A DNA stretch of 64,000 nucleotides from Ga0077530 sp046293075 (GTDB lineage: Bacteria; Pseudomonadota; Alphaproteobacteria; Rhizobiales; Hyphomicrobiaceae), in contig JBKBPL010000003.1 of NCBI GenBank assembly GCA_046293075.1, positions 1-64,000 on the forward strand. The letters run 5' to 3'. Numbering within the stretch: the first letter of the stretch is position 1; the number at the start of each line of letters is the position of its first letter. Positions 16,983-25,515 of this stretch are shown piece after piece. A program made the translations under genes and the position numbers. The notes under the pieces were generated by a model. The model saw only the letters and a program-made list of their open reading frames with translations, had not been told where the DNA came from and ran no database searches.

Positions 16983-17011
16983 TGACCGGGCTGGTTCATG
17001 AACGGACTATG
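16983..17011 (+). promoter_or_regulatory. Candidate promoter of the polyprenyl synthase gene
   Basis: TTGACC (16983-16988), 17 bases, then GACTAT (17006-17011). The -35 matches consensus at five of six positions, the -10 at three. If used, transcription would begin near 17018. That would exclude the ATG at 17009 and favour the TTG/GTG/ATG starts at 17051-17069. Confidence 0.35.
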
Positions 17012-17050
17012 ACCGCCGACGCGGCGGAAGCGGAACAGGGAACTGGCACT

Positions 17051-18067
17051 TTGGGCGTTGTGGTCTCCATGGATGGCGCGCGCGACCCGGCGGTGAGCCT
17101 GCAGCCGCTGCTCGACCTCGTCAGCGCAGAGATGACCGGGGTCAATCGGATCATTCTCGACAAGGCGGTCTCGGACATCGAGCTCATCCCCAAGCTCGCC
17201 CACCATCTGATCGATTCGGGCGGCAAGCGGCTCCGGCCGATGATGACCATCGCGGCTGCCAAGCTCGCGGGCTACGCCGGCGAGGGGCACATCAGGCTGG
17301 CGGCAGCGGTCGAGTTCATGCACACGGCGACGCTGCTCCATGATGATGTGGTCGATGAGAGCGACGTGCGCCGCGGCAAGGCGTCCGCGCGGCGTCTGTG
17401 GGGCAACCAGGCGAGCGTGCTGGTGGGCGATTTCCTTCTCGGACAGGCCTTCCGCATGATGGTCGATGTCGGCTCGCTGCCGGCGCTGCGCATCCTCTCT
17501 AATGCCGCGGCTGTCATTGCCGAGGGCGAGGTCATGCAACTTACGGCCGCCAAGAACATGGGCACGACCGAGGACGAGTACCTCGCGATCATCAATGCCA
17601 AGACGGCGGCGCTGTTCGCGGCCGCAGCCGAGGTCGGTCCGGCGATCGCGGGGCGGTCGGTGGCCGAACAGTCGGCACTGCGCTCCTATGGGCGCAATCT
17701 CGGCATCGCCTTCCAGCTCGTCGATGACGCCCTCGACTATGCCGGCGACAGCGCACGGCTCGGCAAGTCCGTCGGGGACGATTTCCGCGAGGGCAAGATC
17801 ACCTTGCCCGTGATCCTGTGCTACCGCCGCGGCAATGAGGCCGAGCGCGCCTTCTGGCAGCGCACGCTTTCAGGCGGGCAGATCAACGACGGTGATCTCG
17901 AGCACGCGATCGGCCTGATGCGGCGCCACAAGGCGATCGAGGCGACGCTGGAGCGCGCCCGCCACTATGGTGCGATTGCTTCGGATGCGCTGGCGATCTT
18001 TCCCGAGAGCGCGCCGCGCTCGGCGCTCGCCGAGGCGGTGGCCTTCTGCATCGCGCGCGCACACTGA
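17051..18067 (+). CDS. ispB: Polyprenyl (octaprenyl/decaprenyl) diphosphate synthase
   Basis: Trans-prenyl chain elongation enzyme that makes the ubiquinone side chain. The first Asp-rich motif is LLHDDVVDESD and the second is QLVDDALDY. GGKRLRP at the start of the fold, LVGDFLL and GKITLPVI are also canonical. The start is uncertain: ATG 17009 gives 352 residues, while TTG 17051 gives 338 and starts the chain as xGVVVSMDGARD, which fits family length and the candidate promoter. ATG 17069 is a third option. It may work with dxs at the right end of the window in isoprenoid supply, though not in one operon. Confidence 0.9.
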   Translation: MGVVVSMDGARDPAVSLQPLLDLVSAEMTGVNRIILDKAVSDIELIPKLAHHLIDSGGKRLRPMMTIAAAKLAGYAGEGHIRLAAAVEFMHTATLLHDDVVDESDVRRGKASARRLWGNQASVLVGDFLLGQAFRMMVDVGSLPALRILSNAAAVIAEGEVMQLTAAKNMGTTEDEYLAIINAKTAALFAAAAEVGPAIAGRSVAEQSALRSYGRNLGIAFQLVDDALDYAGDSARLGKSVGDDFREGKITLPVILCYRRGNEAERAFWQRTLSGGQINDGDLEHAIGLMRRHKAIEATLERARHYGAIASDALAIFPESAPRSALAEAVAFCIARAH

Positions 18068-18073
18068 GGAGGG

Positions 18074-18943
18074 TCAGCCCCGCCCGCTGGCCGCTTGCGC
18101 CGGGCTTGCCTGCGCACTGGCCGCGACGCGAGCTAGGATCTCGTTGGTGAGGCCGCGCACGGCCTCGCCCACGTCGCCCGGATACTTCGCGATGTAGGAC
18201 CGCTCGCTCGGCTGGAAATGGCCGGCCTGCTGCATGGCATGGATGCGCGGTAGTGCGTGCGTGAAGCAGCGATTGTTCGGATCCGCCGCGAGCCAGCGGT
18301 GGTACTCCTCTTCGAGCGCGGCGCCCCGGTCCTTCATATTGATCACGACACCGAGGTTCTCGGCGAAGCCCATCTCCGGGTTCAGATCGCGAAAACGCCG
18401 GAAGACGTCGAGCCCGCAGACCGACACATAGTCGGGCTTCGTCGGGGATATGTGGAAATCCGCTTCCCTGAGCCAGCTTTCGGTCAGCACGGAGAGCCCT
18501 GGCGGACAATCGATCAGAACCATATCGAAGACAATGCGGGCGCGGCTCAAGAGGCCGCCAATGGCCGTGCGCAGGCGCGCGTGCTGGCTCTCCTTGGAAA
18601 CCTCGCGCTCGAGCAGCGTCAGCTGCATGTCGCTCGGCATGAGGTACACGGAGCGGGCATCATCGATGTCCGAGACACCGCCGACCACGAACTCCGTCCA
18701 TTCAACCTGCGTGCCTTTGAGCACTTGGGCGACCAGATAGTCGACGATTGTCCGGCCCTCGTTCTGGAGTTTTCTCAGGCTGTCGGTGGCCATCAACATC
18801 GTGCTGATGCTGGCCTGCGCGTCGGAATCGATCACGAGCACGTTCTTGCCATGGTAGACCGAGAGCGTCTCGGCCACCGCCAGGACGATGGTCGATTTTC
18901 CGACCCCGCCCTTGGTGTTCATGATGGCAATGGTGTTACGCAT
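18074..18943 (-). CDS. ParA-family ATPase (orphan)
   Basis: A 289-residue deviant Walker-type ATPase. Walker A is KGGVGKST at 11-18, Walker A' is VLVIDSDAQAS, and Walker B is VLIDCPPGLSVL. ParA/MinD proteins move cargo (DNA, chemoreceptor or polysaccharide machinery) on the nucleoid or membrane. No ParB, centromere-like repeats or replication origin lie nearby, so this is an orphan ParA rather than the chromosomal segregation gene. The C-terminus is an Ala/Gln/Ser-rich tail. It converges with ispB only 6 bases away. Confidence 0.88.
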   Translation of the reverse strand: MRNTIAIMNTKGGVGKSTIVLAVAETLSVYHGKNVLVIDSDAQASISTMLMATDSLRKLQNEGRTIVDYLVAQVLKGTQVEWTEFVVGGVSDIDDARSVYLMPSDMQLTLLEREVSKESQHARLRTAIGGLLSRARIVFDMVLIDCPPGLSVLTESWLREADFHISPTKPDYVSVCGLDVFRRFRDLNPEMGFAENLGVVINMKDRGAALEEEYHRWLAADPNNRCFTHALPRIHAMQQAGHFQPSERSYIAKYPGDVGEAVRGLTNEILARVAASAQASPAQAASGRG

Positions 18944-19058
18944 CTCCCCGCGTGGTCCTGGAGGGTCAAGGCTTTGGTCTGGCGGCAGAATACCCGAGTT
19001 ATGCAGTTCTTGAACAATAGTGTGGCGAACTCAAGAACCGCGGCCAAGGATGTGCGTC

Positions 19059-19874
19059 TCAGCGCCCCTTGAACTGTGGTTTGCGCTTTTCCATGAAGGC
19101 GCGGCGGCCCTCGATGTAGTCCTCGGAGGCGAAGCAGTCGGCGACCATGCGATCGAGCCTGGCCAGATCCCGCTCGGCCGAAGGCCGGCCGAGCTCGCGT
19201 GCGACTGCCTTGATCGTCGCGATGGTGAGCGGCGCATTCTCAGCAATCTGGCCCGTCATCGCGGCGACGGCGGCATCGAGGCCATCCTCCGGCACGACCT
19301 GGTTGAGAAACCCCATGGCCTCGGCCTCGGCCGCCGTGAACTGGCGGGCGGTGTAGAAGAGCTCCATGGCCTTGGAGAGACCGACGATCTCGGACAGCCG
19401 GCGTACGCCGCCATAGCCATAGCCAAGACCAAGCTTCGCCGCCGGGATGCCGAACTTGGAGCTGGCCGTGGCAATGCGGACATCGCAGCACACGGCCACG
19501 TTCATGCCGCCGCCGATGCAGTAGCCCTGGATCTTGGCGATCGTCGGCTTCGGGAAGTTATAGAGCGTCTCATAGGCCTTGGCGCTGATCGCGTTGTAGT
19601 GGGCCACGCCCTCCGCCGTCGAGCGTTGGCTCTCGAACTTGGAGATGTCGGCGCCCGAGACAAAGGCTTTGCCGCCAGCGCCGCTGACGACGAGGACGCG
19701 CAAGGTCGGATCGGCCGCAAAGTCGGCGAGCAGTTTCGTCATGCGCTCCCACATCTCGAGCGAAACGGCGTTGTGGCGGGCAGGATTGTTGAACACGATC
19801 TCCGCGACCGGCCCGCTTTTCAGGCCGAGCATCTTTTCCTCAACGGGCGCTTCGGCCTCGGCGCGCTGGCTCAT
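19059..19874 (-). CDS. Enoyl-CoA hydratase/isomerase
   Basis: A 271-residue crotonase-fold protein. The oxyanion-hole motifs are SGAGGKAFVSGADISKF and IQGYCIGGGMNVAVCCDVRIA, and the trailing GIPAAKLGLGYG follows the family. Position-specific acids are hard to assign: the segment after GYGYGGVRRLSEIVG carries the usual Glu/Gly region but does not fix hydratase against isomerase activity. It lies 29 bases downstream of the CaiB gene, in an operon with it and the threonine aldolase, which suggests a CoA-ester pathway of unknown substrate. Confidence 0.87.
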   Translation of the reverse strand: MSQRAEAEAPVEEKMLGLKSGPVAEIVFNNPARHNAVSLEMWERMTKLLADFAADPTLRVLVVSGAGGKAFVSGADISKFESQRSTAEGVAHYNAISAKAYETLYNFPKPTIAKIQGYCIGGGMNVAVCCDVRIATASSKFGIPAAKLGLGYGYGGVRRLSEIVGLSKAMELFYTARQFTAAEAEAMGFLNQVVPEDGLDAAVAAMTGQIAENAPLTIATIKAVARELGRPSAERDLARLDRMVADCFASEDYIEGRRAFMEKRKPQFKGR

Positions 19875-19903
19875 GACGTCTTCCTCGTTTCTCGTGCTGG
19901 ATG

Positions 19904-21088
19904 TCAGATCACGCCGTCCTTGGCGAGTTTGCGCACGTCCTCGGCGCCGTAGCCGATCTCGCCAAGGATCTCAGCGGTGTGCTGGCCGAGCGTCGGTGGC
20001 GGGCGGCGGACGGCAGCCTTTGAGCGGCTCATCAGGATCGGCTGGCCGAGGACCTCGGTGGGGCCGCGCTCCTGGCTTACCATGGGCTGCGCGAGGCCGA
20101 GGTGGCGGACCTGCTCCAGATCAAAGACCTGCTTGATGTCGTTGATCTCGCCCGCCGGCGCGCCGGCCTCATTGAAGATGGCGATCCACTCTGCGGCTGT
20201 CTTCTTCACCGTATGGCTCTCGATCAGCGCATTAAGAGCCTTGCGATTTTGCGAGCGTGATTTGGCGTCGGCATAGTCCGGGCTGTCGAAGGCCGGATCG
20301 GCGAACAGGGCCTTGAACCTCTGCCACATGGCCTGGCCGGCGACCGCAATATTGATGTAGCCGTCGGAGGTCTTGAAAACACCCGTCGGGATCGAGGTTG
20401 GATGATCATTGCCGGCTTGCAGCGGAATTTCCTTGTCCATGAGCCAGCGCGCGGCCTGGAAGTCGAGCATGAAGACCTGCGCCTGCAGCAGGGACGTCTG
20501 CACCCACTGGCCCTTGCCTGAGCGCTCGCGCTCCATGAGCGCCAGCAGGATGCCCTGCGAGCAGAAGATGCCGGCGGTAAGATCGGCGATCGGGATGCCG
20601 ACGCGCATCGGTCCGCGTCCGGGCTCGCCGGTGATCGACATGAGCCCCCCCATGCCCTGCGCGATCTGGTCGAAGCCGGGCCGGTTGGCGAGCGGGCCGT
20701 CCTGACCGAAGCCCGAGATCGAGGCATAGATGATGCGCGGGTTGATCCTCGCGACGGCCTCGTAGTCGATGCCGAGGCGGCGCTTCACGTCGGGGCGGTA
20801 GTTCTCGACGATGACATCCGCCTTCCTGGCGAGCGCCATGAAAATCGCGACGCCCTCCTTGGCCTTCAGGTTCAGCGTCATCGAGCGCTTGTTGCGGTGC
20901 AGATTCTGAAAATCCGAGCCCGAGCGCGCACCGCCGAGTCCGATCTTGTCGGAGTCGGGATCCTCGATCTTGATCACGTTGGCGCCCCAGTCGGCCAGCT
21001 GGCGCACGCATGTCGGGCCGGAGCGGACGCGGGTGAGGTCGAGGACTGTGTATTGCGAGAGTACGTCGCTCGCAGGCTCAAAGGGCAT
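19904..21088 (-). CDS. CaiB/BaiF family CoA-transferase
   Basis: A 394-residue class III CoA-transferase with N-terminal YTVLDLTRVRSGPTCVRQLA, NKRSMTLNLKAKEG and catalytic Asp169 in VGIPIADLTAGIF. The C-terminus ends with the family's LGQHTAEILGEIGY. It is clearly divergent from the Frc-like protein at 8.0-9.2 kb. The neighbouring enoyl-CoA hydratase suggests activation of an acid for beta-oxidation-like breakdown. Partner acid and donor CoA ester are unknown. Confidence 0.87.
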   Translation of the reverse strand: MPFEPASDVLSQYTVLDLTRVRSGPTCVRQLADWGANVIKIEDPDSDKIGLGGARSGSDFQNLHRNKRSMTLNLKAKEGVAIFMALARKADVIVENYRPDVKRRLGIDYEAVARINPRIIYASISGFGQDGPLANRPGFDQIAQGMGGLMSITGEPGRGPMRVGIPIADLTAGIFCSQGILLALMERERSGKGQWVQTSLLQAQVFMLDFQAARWLMDKEIPLQAGNDHPTSIPTGVFKTSDGYINIAVAGQAMWQRFKALFADPAFDSPDYADAKSRSQNRKALNALIESHTVKKTAAEWIAIFNEAGAPAGEINDIKQVFDLEQVRHLGLAQPMVSQERGPTEVLGQPILMSRSKAAVRRPPPTLGQHTAEILGEIGYGAEDVRKLAKDGVI

Positions 21089-21122
21089 GGGCAGTTTCCC
21101 GGTTCGGTTCTGAGGATGGAGC

Positions 21123-21149
21123 GGAGGCCCGGGGAGGGGCGGGGCCTCC
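21123..21149 (-). terminator. Hairpin after the threonine aldolase gene
   Basis: GGAGGCCC (21123-21130) pairs with GGGCCTCC (21142-21149). On the minus strand the hairpin follows the aldolase stop codon by a few bases and precedes the CaiB gene. There is no U-run, so it may only attenuate read-through. Confidence 0.4.
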
Positions 21150-21154
21150 CGAAG

Positions 21155-22225
21155 TCACGAGGCTTTGCGCAGGCCCGCCTTGAGGTCAGCGACCACTTCG
21201 GCGAGGATCTCGCCCGCGCGGGTGATGTCGCCGCGCGAGACGTCGAGGTGGGTCACGGCGCGGATCATGTTGCCATAGGTCATGCCCATGCGCACGCCAC
21301 GTGCGAGCAGCGCTTCGAAGATCTGGCGCGAGCTGACCTCGGGCAGTGTCGACTCGAAGAACACGATGTTGCTCTCGATGCGTGGCGTGAAGAGCTTGAG
21401 GCCGGGCACGGCGGTGATCGCTTCGCCGAGCGCGACAGCCTTGGCATGGTCCTCGGCGAGCTTCGGAATGTTGTGGTCGAGCGCGTAGAGACCGGCTGCG
21501 GCGAGAATGCCGGACTGGCGCAGCGCACCGCCAAGCCGGTGCTTCCAGCGCCAGGCCTCGTCGATGAAGGCGCGCGAGCCGACGAGTACGCCGCCGACCG
21601 GACAGCCGAGACCCTTTGAAAGATCTACCCAGGCAGTATCGACATACGCCGTCATCTCTTTCGCGGGTATGCCGGACGAGACTGAGGCATTCATCAGCCG
21701 CGCGCCGTCCATGTGCACGGCAAGTCCGTGGCGGCGGGCGGCGGCCGCGACATCGGCGATGCTCTCGAGAGGCCAGATTGCGCCGCCGCCGCGGTTGACG
21801 GTCTGCTCGATCACGACGACCCGCGAGATCGGATTGTGACGGCCCGGCGCGCGCACTGCGGCCGTGACATCGGCGCCGGTGAAGATGCCGCGCTCGCAGC
21901 GGATGGGCCAGGTCTGCGCGCCAGCGAGCGCCGAGGCGCCGCCCGCTTCCGACGTGAAGAGATGGGTCACCTCGGCCCCGATGATCTCGTCGCCGTGCCG
22001 GCAGTGCACGAGCATGGCAATCTGATTGCACATGGTGCCGGAGGGGAGAAACAGTGCGGCTTCTTTGCCCAGCAGGTCCGCGACCCGCTCCTGCAGCAGG
22101 TTCGTCGACGGGTCCTCGCCACGCTGCTCGTCACCAACCTCCGCGTCCGCCATGGCCTTGCGCATTCCGGCCGAGGGGCGCGTCTGGGTGTCGCTATAGA
22201 GGTCGATAATATGGTTTGTCGACAA
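21155..22225 (-). CDS. Low-specificity L-threonine aldolase / beta-eliminating lyase family
   Basis: A PLP fold-type I enzyme of 356 residues that cleaves threonine or allo-threonine to glycine and acetaldehyde. The N-terminus is IIDLYSDTQTRPSAGMRKAM, the cofactor region GGGAIWPLESIADVAA and HMDGARLMNA, and the PLP lysine lies in WVDLSKGLGCPVGG. The start is TTG at 22225. AGGAGG sits 6 bases upstream at 22232-22237, and the family N-terminus falls exactly there, whereas the ATG at 22366 would add 47 low-quality residues. Glyoxylate-related genes occur to the right (GhrA, aminotransferase). Confidence 0.9.
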   Translation of the reverse strand: MSTNHIIDLYSDTQTRPSAGMRKAMADAEVGDEQRGEDPSTNLLQERVADLLGKEAALFLPSGTMCNQIAMLVHCRHGDEIIGAEVTHLFTSEAGGASALAGAQTWPIRCERGIFTGADVTAAVRAPGRHNPISRVVVIEQTVNRGGGAIWPLESIADVAAAARRHGLAVHMDGARLMNASVSSGIPAKEMTAYVDTAWVDLSKGLGCPVGGVLVGSRAFIDEAWRWKHRLGGALRQSGILAAAGLYALDHNIPKLAEDHAKAVALGEAITAVPGLKLFTPRIESNIVFFESTLPEVSSRQIFEALLARGVRMGMTYGNMIRAVTHLDVSRGDITRAGEILAEVVADLKAGLRKAS

Positions 22226-22231
22226 AAGGGG

Positions 22232-22237
22232 CCTCCT
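22232..22237 (-). promoter_or_regulatory. Ribosome binding site that fixes a TTG start
   Basis: Perfect AGGAGG on the minus strand, 6 bases before TTG (22225-22223) of the threonine aldolase gene. The upstream in-frame ATG at 22366 has no comparable site and would add sequence unlike the family. Confidence 0.8.
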
Positions 22238-22395
22238 CTCGGGCGGTGCGCAGGCTGCGGCCGCGCGTCCGGGATATGTGCAGGCACGGACGGGCTCGTC
22301 GCTGCCCGATGCTTGGCGAAGCATAGCAACAGGGCCGGCGGTTGGCCATTCCGCGACCGCAGTCACCCCATCGCCAAGGGTAGGGCCGACAGCGT

Positions 22396-23670
22396 TCAGG
22401 CGGCCGGGGGCGGGACCGGCCGGATACGGACGGCAGTGATCCGGTTACGGGTCTTGCGGACGATCTCGAAGCGGAAGCCGTGGAAAGTGAACACCTGCCC
22501 GGCCTCGGGAATGGTCTGGGCCTCGTGCATGACGAGCCCGGCGACGGTTGTGGCGATCTCCTCGGGAAGGCTCCAGCCGGTTTCACGGTTGAGGTCGCGG
22601 ATCGGCAGCGTGCCCTCGACCAGAACCGAGCCATCGCTCTGCGGACGTATCCGGACCTCACCGACGTCATGCTCGTCGGCGATCTGCCCAACGATTTCCT
22701 CGAGAATGTCCTCAAGCGTGACGAGGCCACGCACCTCGCCGTACTCGTCGACGACGAGAGCGAGCTGAGACTTGCGCTTGAGGAACTGGCTGAGCTGCTC
22801 GTTGACGCTGGTTGTGTCGGGCACGAACCAGGGTGGGCTCAGTAGCTTGGCGATGTCGATGCGGTCGGGCGACCAGCCGGCATCGCGCAGCGCCAGGAGC
22901 AGGTCCTTGCTGTGCAGGATCCCGACGAAGTTGTCCGGCTCGTCGCGCCAGACCGGCATCCGCGTATATTGGCTTGCAAGGACGGCGTCGATGATCTTGC
23001 CCGGGGGCTCGCCGATGTCGATCGTCGCCATATTCGTGCGGTGGACCATGATGTCGAGAACCTGCAGCTCTCTCAGATCGAGCACGCCGCCGAGCATTTC
23101 GGCGTCGCGCCGCGCAACGGCGCCCTCCTTGGACTGAAGCTCGATGGTCCCGCGGATCTCCTTGTGCGCAAGGATGTTGGCATCGTCGTCAAGGCGGGTC
23201 GGCGTCAATCGAAGGATCTGGCGCACGATCACCTCCGTCGCCCGTGTCAGCGGCCGCAAGATCTTCACCAGCGCCAGCATGATCGGACTGACCGCAAGCG
23301 ACACACGATCCGCAAAGGCAATGGCGTATGTCTTTGGCAGGACCTCCGAGAAGATGACCACCAGGGCCGTGATCAGCAGCGTTGCGTAGGCGACGCCGAC
23401 TTCGCCGAAGAGGCGGATCAGCAGGCTCGTCGTCAGCGACGTCGCGAGGATGTTGACGAGGTTGTTGCCCAGCAGCACCGTCCCGATGACGCGCTCCGGC
23501 GTCTCCATGAGCTTGTTGACGACGGCTGCTCGGGCATCGCCCTCGAGCGCCAACGTGTGCATGCGGGCCCGCGAGGAGGCGGTGAGTGCGGTCTCCGAAC
23601 CGGAAAAGAAGGCCGATGCGACGAGCAGGAAGAGCACGGCGCCGACAGTCAAAAGTATATCTACAGGCAT
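22396..23670 (-). CDS. CNNM/CorC-family (HlyC/CorC) membrane protein with CBS domains
   Basis: A 424-residue protein. An N-terminal CNNM (DUF21) membrane domain (about 1-190) starts with AFFSGSETALTASSRARMH and contains LGNNLVNILATSLTTSLL. Two CBS motifs (about 205-330) include LVVDEYGEVRGLVTLEDILEEIVG, and a CorC_HlyC domain with the GTLPIRDLN motif follows. The family exports or senses Mg2+ (or Co2+). An extended -10 promoter lies about 60 bases upstream on the minus strand. It is not in an obvious operon. Confidence 0.9.
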   Translation of the reverse strand: MPVDILLTVGAVLFLLVASAFFSGSETALTASSRARMHTLALEGDARAAVVNKLMETPERVIGTVLLGNNLVNILATSLTTSLLIRLFGEVGVAYATLLITALVVIFSEVLPKTYAIAFADRVSLAVSPIMLALVKILRPLTRATEVIVRQILRLTPTRLDDDANILAHKEIRGTIELQSKEGAVARRDAEMLGGVLDLRELQVLDIMVHRTNMATIDIGEPPGKIIDAVLASQYTRMPVWRDEPDNFVGILHSKDLLLALRDAGWSPDRIDIAKLLSPPWFVPDTTSVNEQLSQFLKRKSQLALVVDEYGEVRGLVTLEDILEEIVGQIADEHDVGEVRIRPQSDGSVLVEGTLPIRDLNRETGWSLPEEIATTVAGLVMHEAQTIPEAGQVFTFHGFRFEIVRKTRNRITAVRIRPVPPPAA

Positions 23671-23732
23671 GGTTCTTCGGGCGGGGGGCTCCCGCAGCGC
23701 TCACTGGTTATGTTGGCGGATCCATCATTGGA

Positions 23733-23741
23733 ACTATAGCA
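23733..23741 (-). promoter_or_regulatory. Extended -10 promoter of the CNNM gene
   Basis: On the minus strand TGCTATAGT (TG-n-TATAGT) lies about 63 bases before the start codon. A TG dinucleotide one base upstream of a near-consensus -10 can replace a -35, and no good -35 is seen. The site is in the divergent gap with the GhrA gene. Confidence 0.45.
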
Positions 23742-23830
23742 CGTCCATCCGCGCAAATTGCCATTTCGGGGGTTGACGGCGGCGGATCGAGTGGCCTCTT
23801 TGCGCGAATGGCGGAACCGTCGGGACAATC

Positions 23831-24787
23831 ATGACACTTCTAATCGTAGTTCAGGGGGCGGGCGAGAACTGGTCCGCCGAGCCATGGCGGGAGCGCTTCG
23901 CGGCGCGCCTCAAGTCCATGCCTGTGGCGCTCTGGCCCAAGGATAACCCGGCGCCCGAAAGTGTGCGCTATGCCGCCGTCTGGAAGCCGCCGCCGGGCCT
24001 GCTCGGCACCTTCCCCAATCTGGAGGTGATCTTCAATCTCGGCGCGGGTGTCGATGCGCTCGTCGCCGATGCAACTCTCCCTGATGTGCCGCTGGTCCGC
24101 GTGGCGGTGAGCGATCTCACCAAGCGCATGACCGAGTATGTGGTCCTGCATGTTCTCATGCACCATCGCCAGCAGCGCCGCCTCGATGCCGCCCAGCGTG
24201 CGCGGATCTGGGACACGCCGAACCAGCGCGCGGCTTCTGCGGTGCGCGTGGGGATCATGGGCCTCGGCGAGCTCGGGCGCGACAGCGCCGAAGTGCTGGT
24301 GCGGCTTGGCTTCCAGGTGGCGGGATGGAGCCGCACGAAGCGGGAGGTGCCCGGCGTCCAGTGCTATGCAGGCGCCGAACAGCTCCCGGCGTTTCTCGCG
24401 CGCACGGACATCCTCGTCGTTCTTATGCCGTTGACCCCGGAAACCAAGGGCATCCTCAACGCGTCCTTGTTCAGCAAGCTGGCGCGCGACGGCGTGCTCG
24501 GCGCGCCGATCCTCATCAACGCGGGGCGCGGCGGCTTGCAGGTCGAGGACGACATCGTCGCGGCGCTCGATGACGGCACGCTCGGCGCGGTGACGCTCGA
24601 CGTGTTCAACACCGAGCCGCTGCCGCCCGACCATCCGCTGTGGAGCCACCCTAAGGCCACGATCACGCCCCACAATGCCGCCGACAGCGATCCGGATGCG
24701 ATCTCGGACTACGTGGTGGCGCAGATCGGGGCCTACGAGCGTGGCGCGCCGCTCCTGAACGTCGTCGATCGCGCGCGCGGCTACTGA
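23831..24787 (+). CDS. ghrA: Glyoxylate/hydroxypyruvate reductase A-type dehydrogenase
   Basis: A 318-residue D-2-hydroxyacid dehydrogenase of the GhrA type, reducing glyoxylate to glycolate or hydroxypyruvate to D-glycerate with NADPH. Seen are LGAGVDALV, the Rossmann motif VGIMGLGELGRDSAEVL, a catalytic Arg in INAGRGGLQVEDD, Glu in FNTEPLPPDHPLW, and the catalytic His in TPHNAADSDP. The symbol reflects best family resemblance. It precedes a glutathione S-transferase gene in the same direction and is one of two dehydrogenases of this superfamily in the window. Confidence 0.85.
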   Translation: MTLLIVVQGAGENWSAEPWRERFAARLKSMPVALWPKDNPAPESVRYAAVWKPPPGLLGTFPNLEVIFNLGAGVDALVADATLPDVPLVRVAVSDLTKRMTEYVVLHVLMHHRQQRRLDAAQRARIWDTPNQRAASAVRVGIMGLGELGRDSAEVLVRLGFQVAGWSRTKREVPGVQCYAGAEQLPAFLARTDILVVLMPLTPETKGILNASLFSKLARDGVLGAPILINAGRGGLQVEDDIVAALDDGTLGAVTLDVFNTEPLPPDHPLWSHPKATITPHNAADSDPDAISDYVVAQIGAYERGAPLLNVVDRARGY

Positions 24788-24798
24788 ACAAAGCAAAC

Positions 24799-24803
24799 GG
24801 AGG
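24799..24803 (+). promoter_or_regulatory. Ribosome binding site in front of an AUC codon
   Basis: GGAGG is followed after 5 bases by ATC (24809-24811), which opens the conserved GST N-terminus. No ATG, GTG or TTG occurs in this frame between the stop at 24785 and ATG 24869. Confidence 0.6.
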
Positions 24804-24808
24804 CGGCC

Positions 24809-25435
24809 ATCGCCGGAACGGTCATCCTTCATCACGCGGCGCCGAGCCGCTCGTCGACGGCGCTTTTCATGCTCGAGGAAATTGGCGCGCCCTACGAGCT
24901 CAAAGTGCTGGACCTGCAGAAGGAGGACCAGTTCCGGCCTGAGTATCTGGCACTCAATCCCATGGGCAAGGTCCCGACGATTGAGCACGACGGCGCGGTC
25001 ATCAGCGAGGTCGGTGCCATCTGCACCTACTTGGCCGATGCCTTCCCGGCTGCCGGGCTCGCGCCGCCGATCGGCGATCCGCTGCGCGGGCCGTACCTGC
25101 GCTGGATGTTCTTCCAGGGCAACTGTCTCGAACCGGCGGTCGTTGATCATGCGCTGAAACGGGAGCCCGGCCGTCGCGGCATAATGCCGTATGGCGACTT
25201 CGAGACGACGATCGGCGTTCTCGAACGAGGGCTAGACAAGGGGCCGTGGTTTCTCGGCGAGCGCTATTCGGCCGCCGATGTCTACGTCGGCTCGGCGATC
25301 GCCTGGGGCCTGCAGTTCCAGCTCCTCCCCGAGCGCGAGGTCTTCAAGCGCTACGCGGCCCGCCTGGCCGAGCGTCCGGCCCGCCAGCGCGCGCGCGCCA
25401 TCGACGAGAAGATCGCGGCGGCGCGCCAAGCCTGA
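24809..25435 (+). CDS. Glutathione S-transferase with apparent AUC start
   Basis: A 208-residue GST-fold protein if read from ATC 24809. The N-terminal thioredoxin-like domain then contains VILHHAAPSRSSTALFMLEE, with the Ser-Arg type glutathione-site region, then NPMGKVPTIEHDG (cis-Pro loop) and the helical domain with YSAADVYVGSAIAWG. The first conventional start, ATG 24869, would remove the first beta strand and glutathione-contact loop. Either AUC is used with the GGAGG 5 bases before it, or the start codon has mutated and the gene is impaired, or there is a base-call error. The rest of the frame is intact. Confidence 0.78.
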   Translation: MAGTVILHHAAPSRSSTALFMLEEIGAPYELKVLDLQKEDQFRPEYLALNPMGKVPTIEHDGAVISEVGAICTYLADAFPAAGLAPPIGDPLRGPYLRWMFFQGNCLEPAVVDHALKREPGRRGIMPYGDFETTIGVLERGLDKGPWFLGERYSAADVYVGSAIAWGLQFQLLPEREVFKRYAARLAERPARQRARAIDEKIAAARQA

Positions 25436-25515
25436 GCGGGCAAGACGCGTTTACAACCCGGCGCAGGGCACCTATAAGCCGCGCCGAATAACGGAATCTG
25501 CCCGAGGAGGCCACC

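Noticed and set aside
18074..18943. Chromosomal parA of a parABS locus
   Set aside because: No parB, parS-like repeats, gid or rnpA context, and the C-terminus is unusual. It is listed as an orphan ParA.
19006..19038. GTTCTTGA / TCAAGAAC inverted repeat between the ParA and enoyl-CoA hydratase genes
   Set aside because: An 8-bp repeat with a 17-base loop and no T-run is weak. It was not listed as a terminator.
23840..25150. 436-residue minus-strand frame across the GhrA and GST genes
   Set aside because: Antisense to two convincing genes. The His/Arg-rich composition has no motif.
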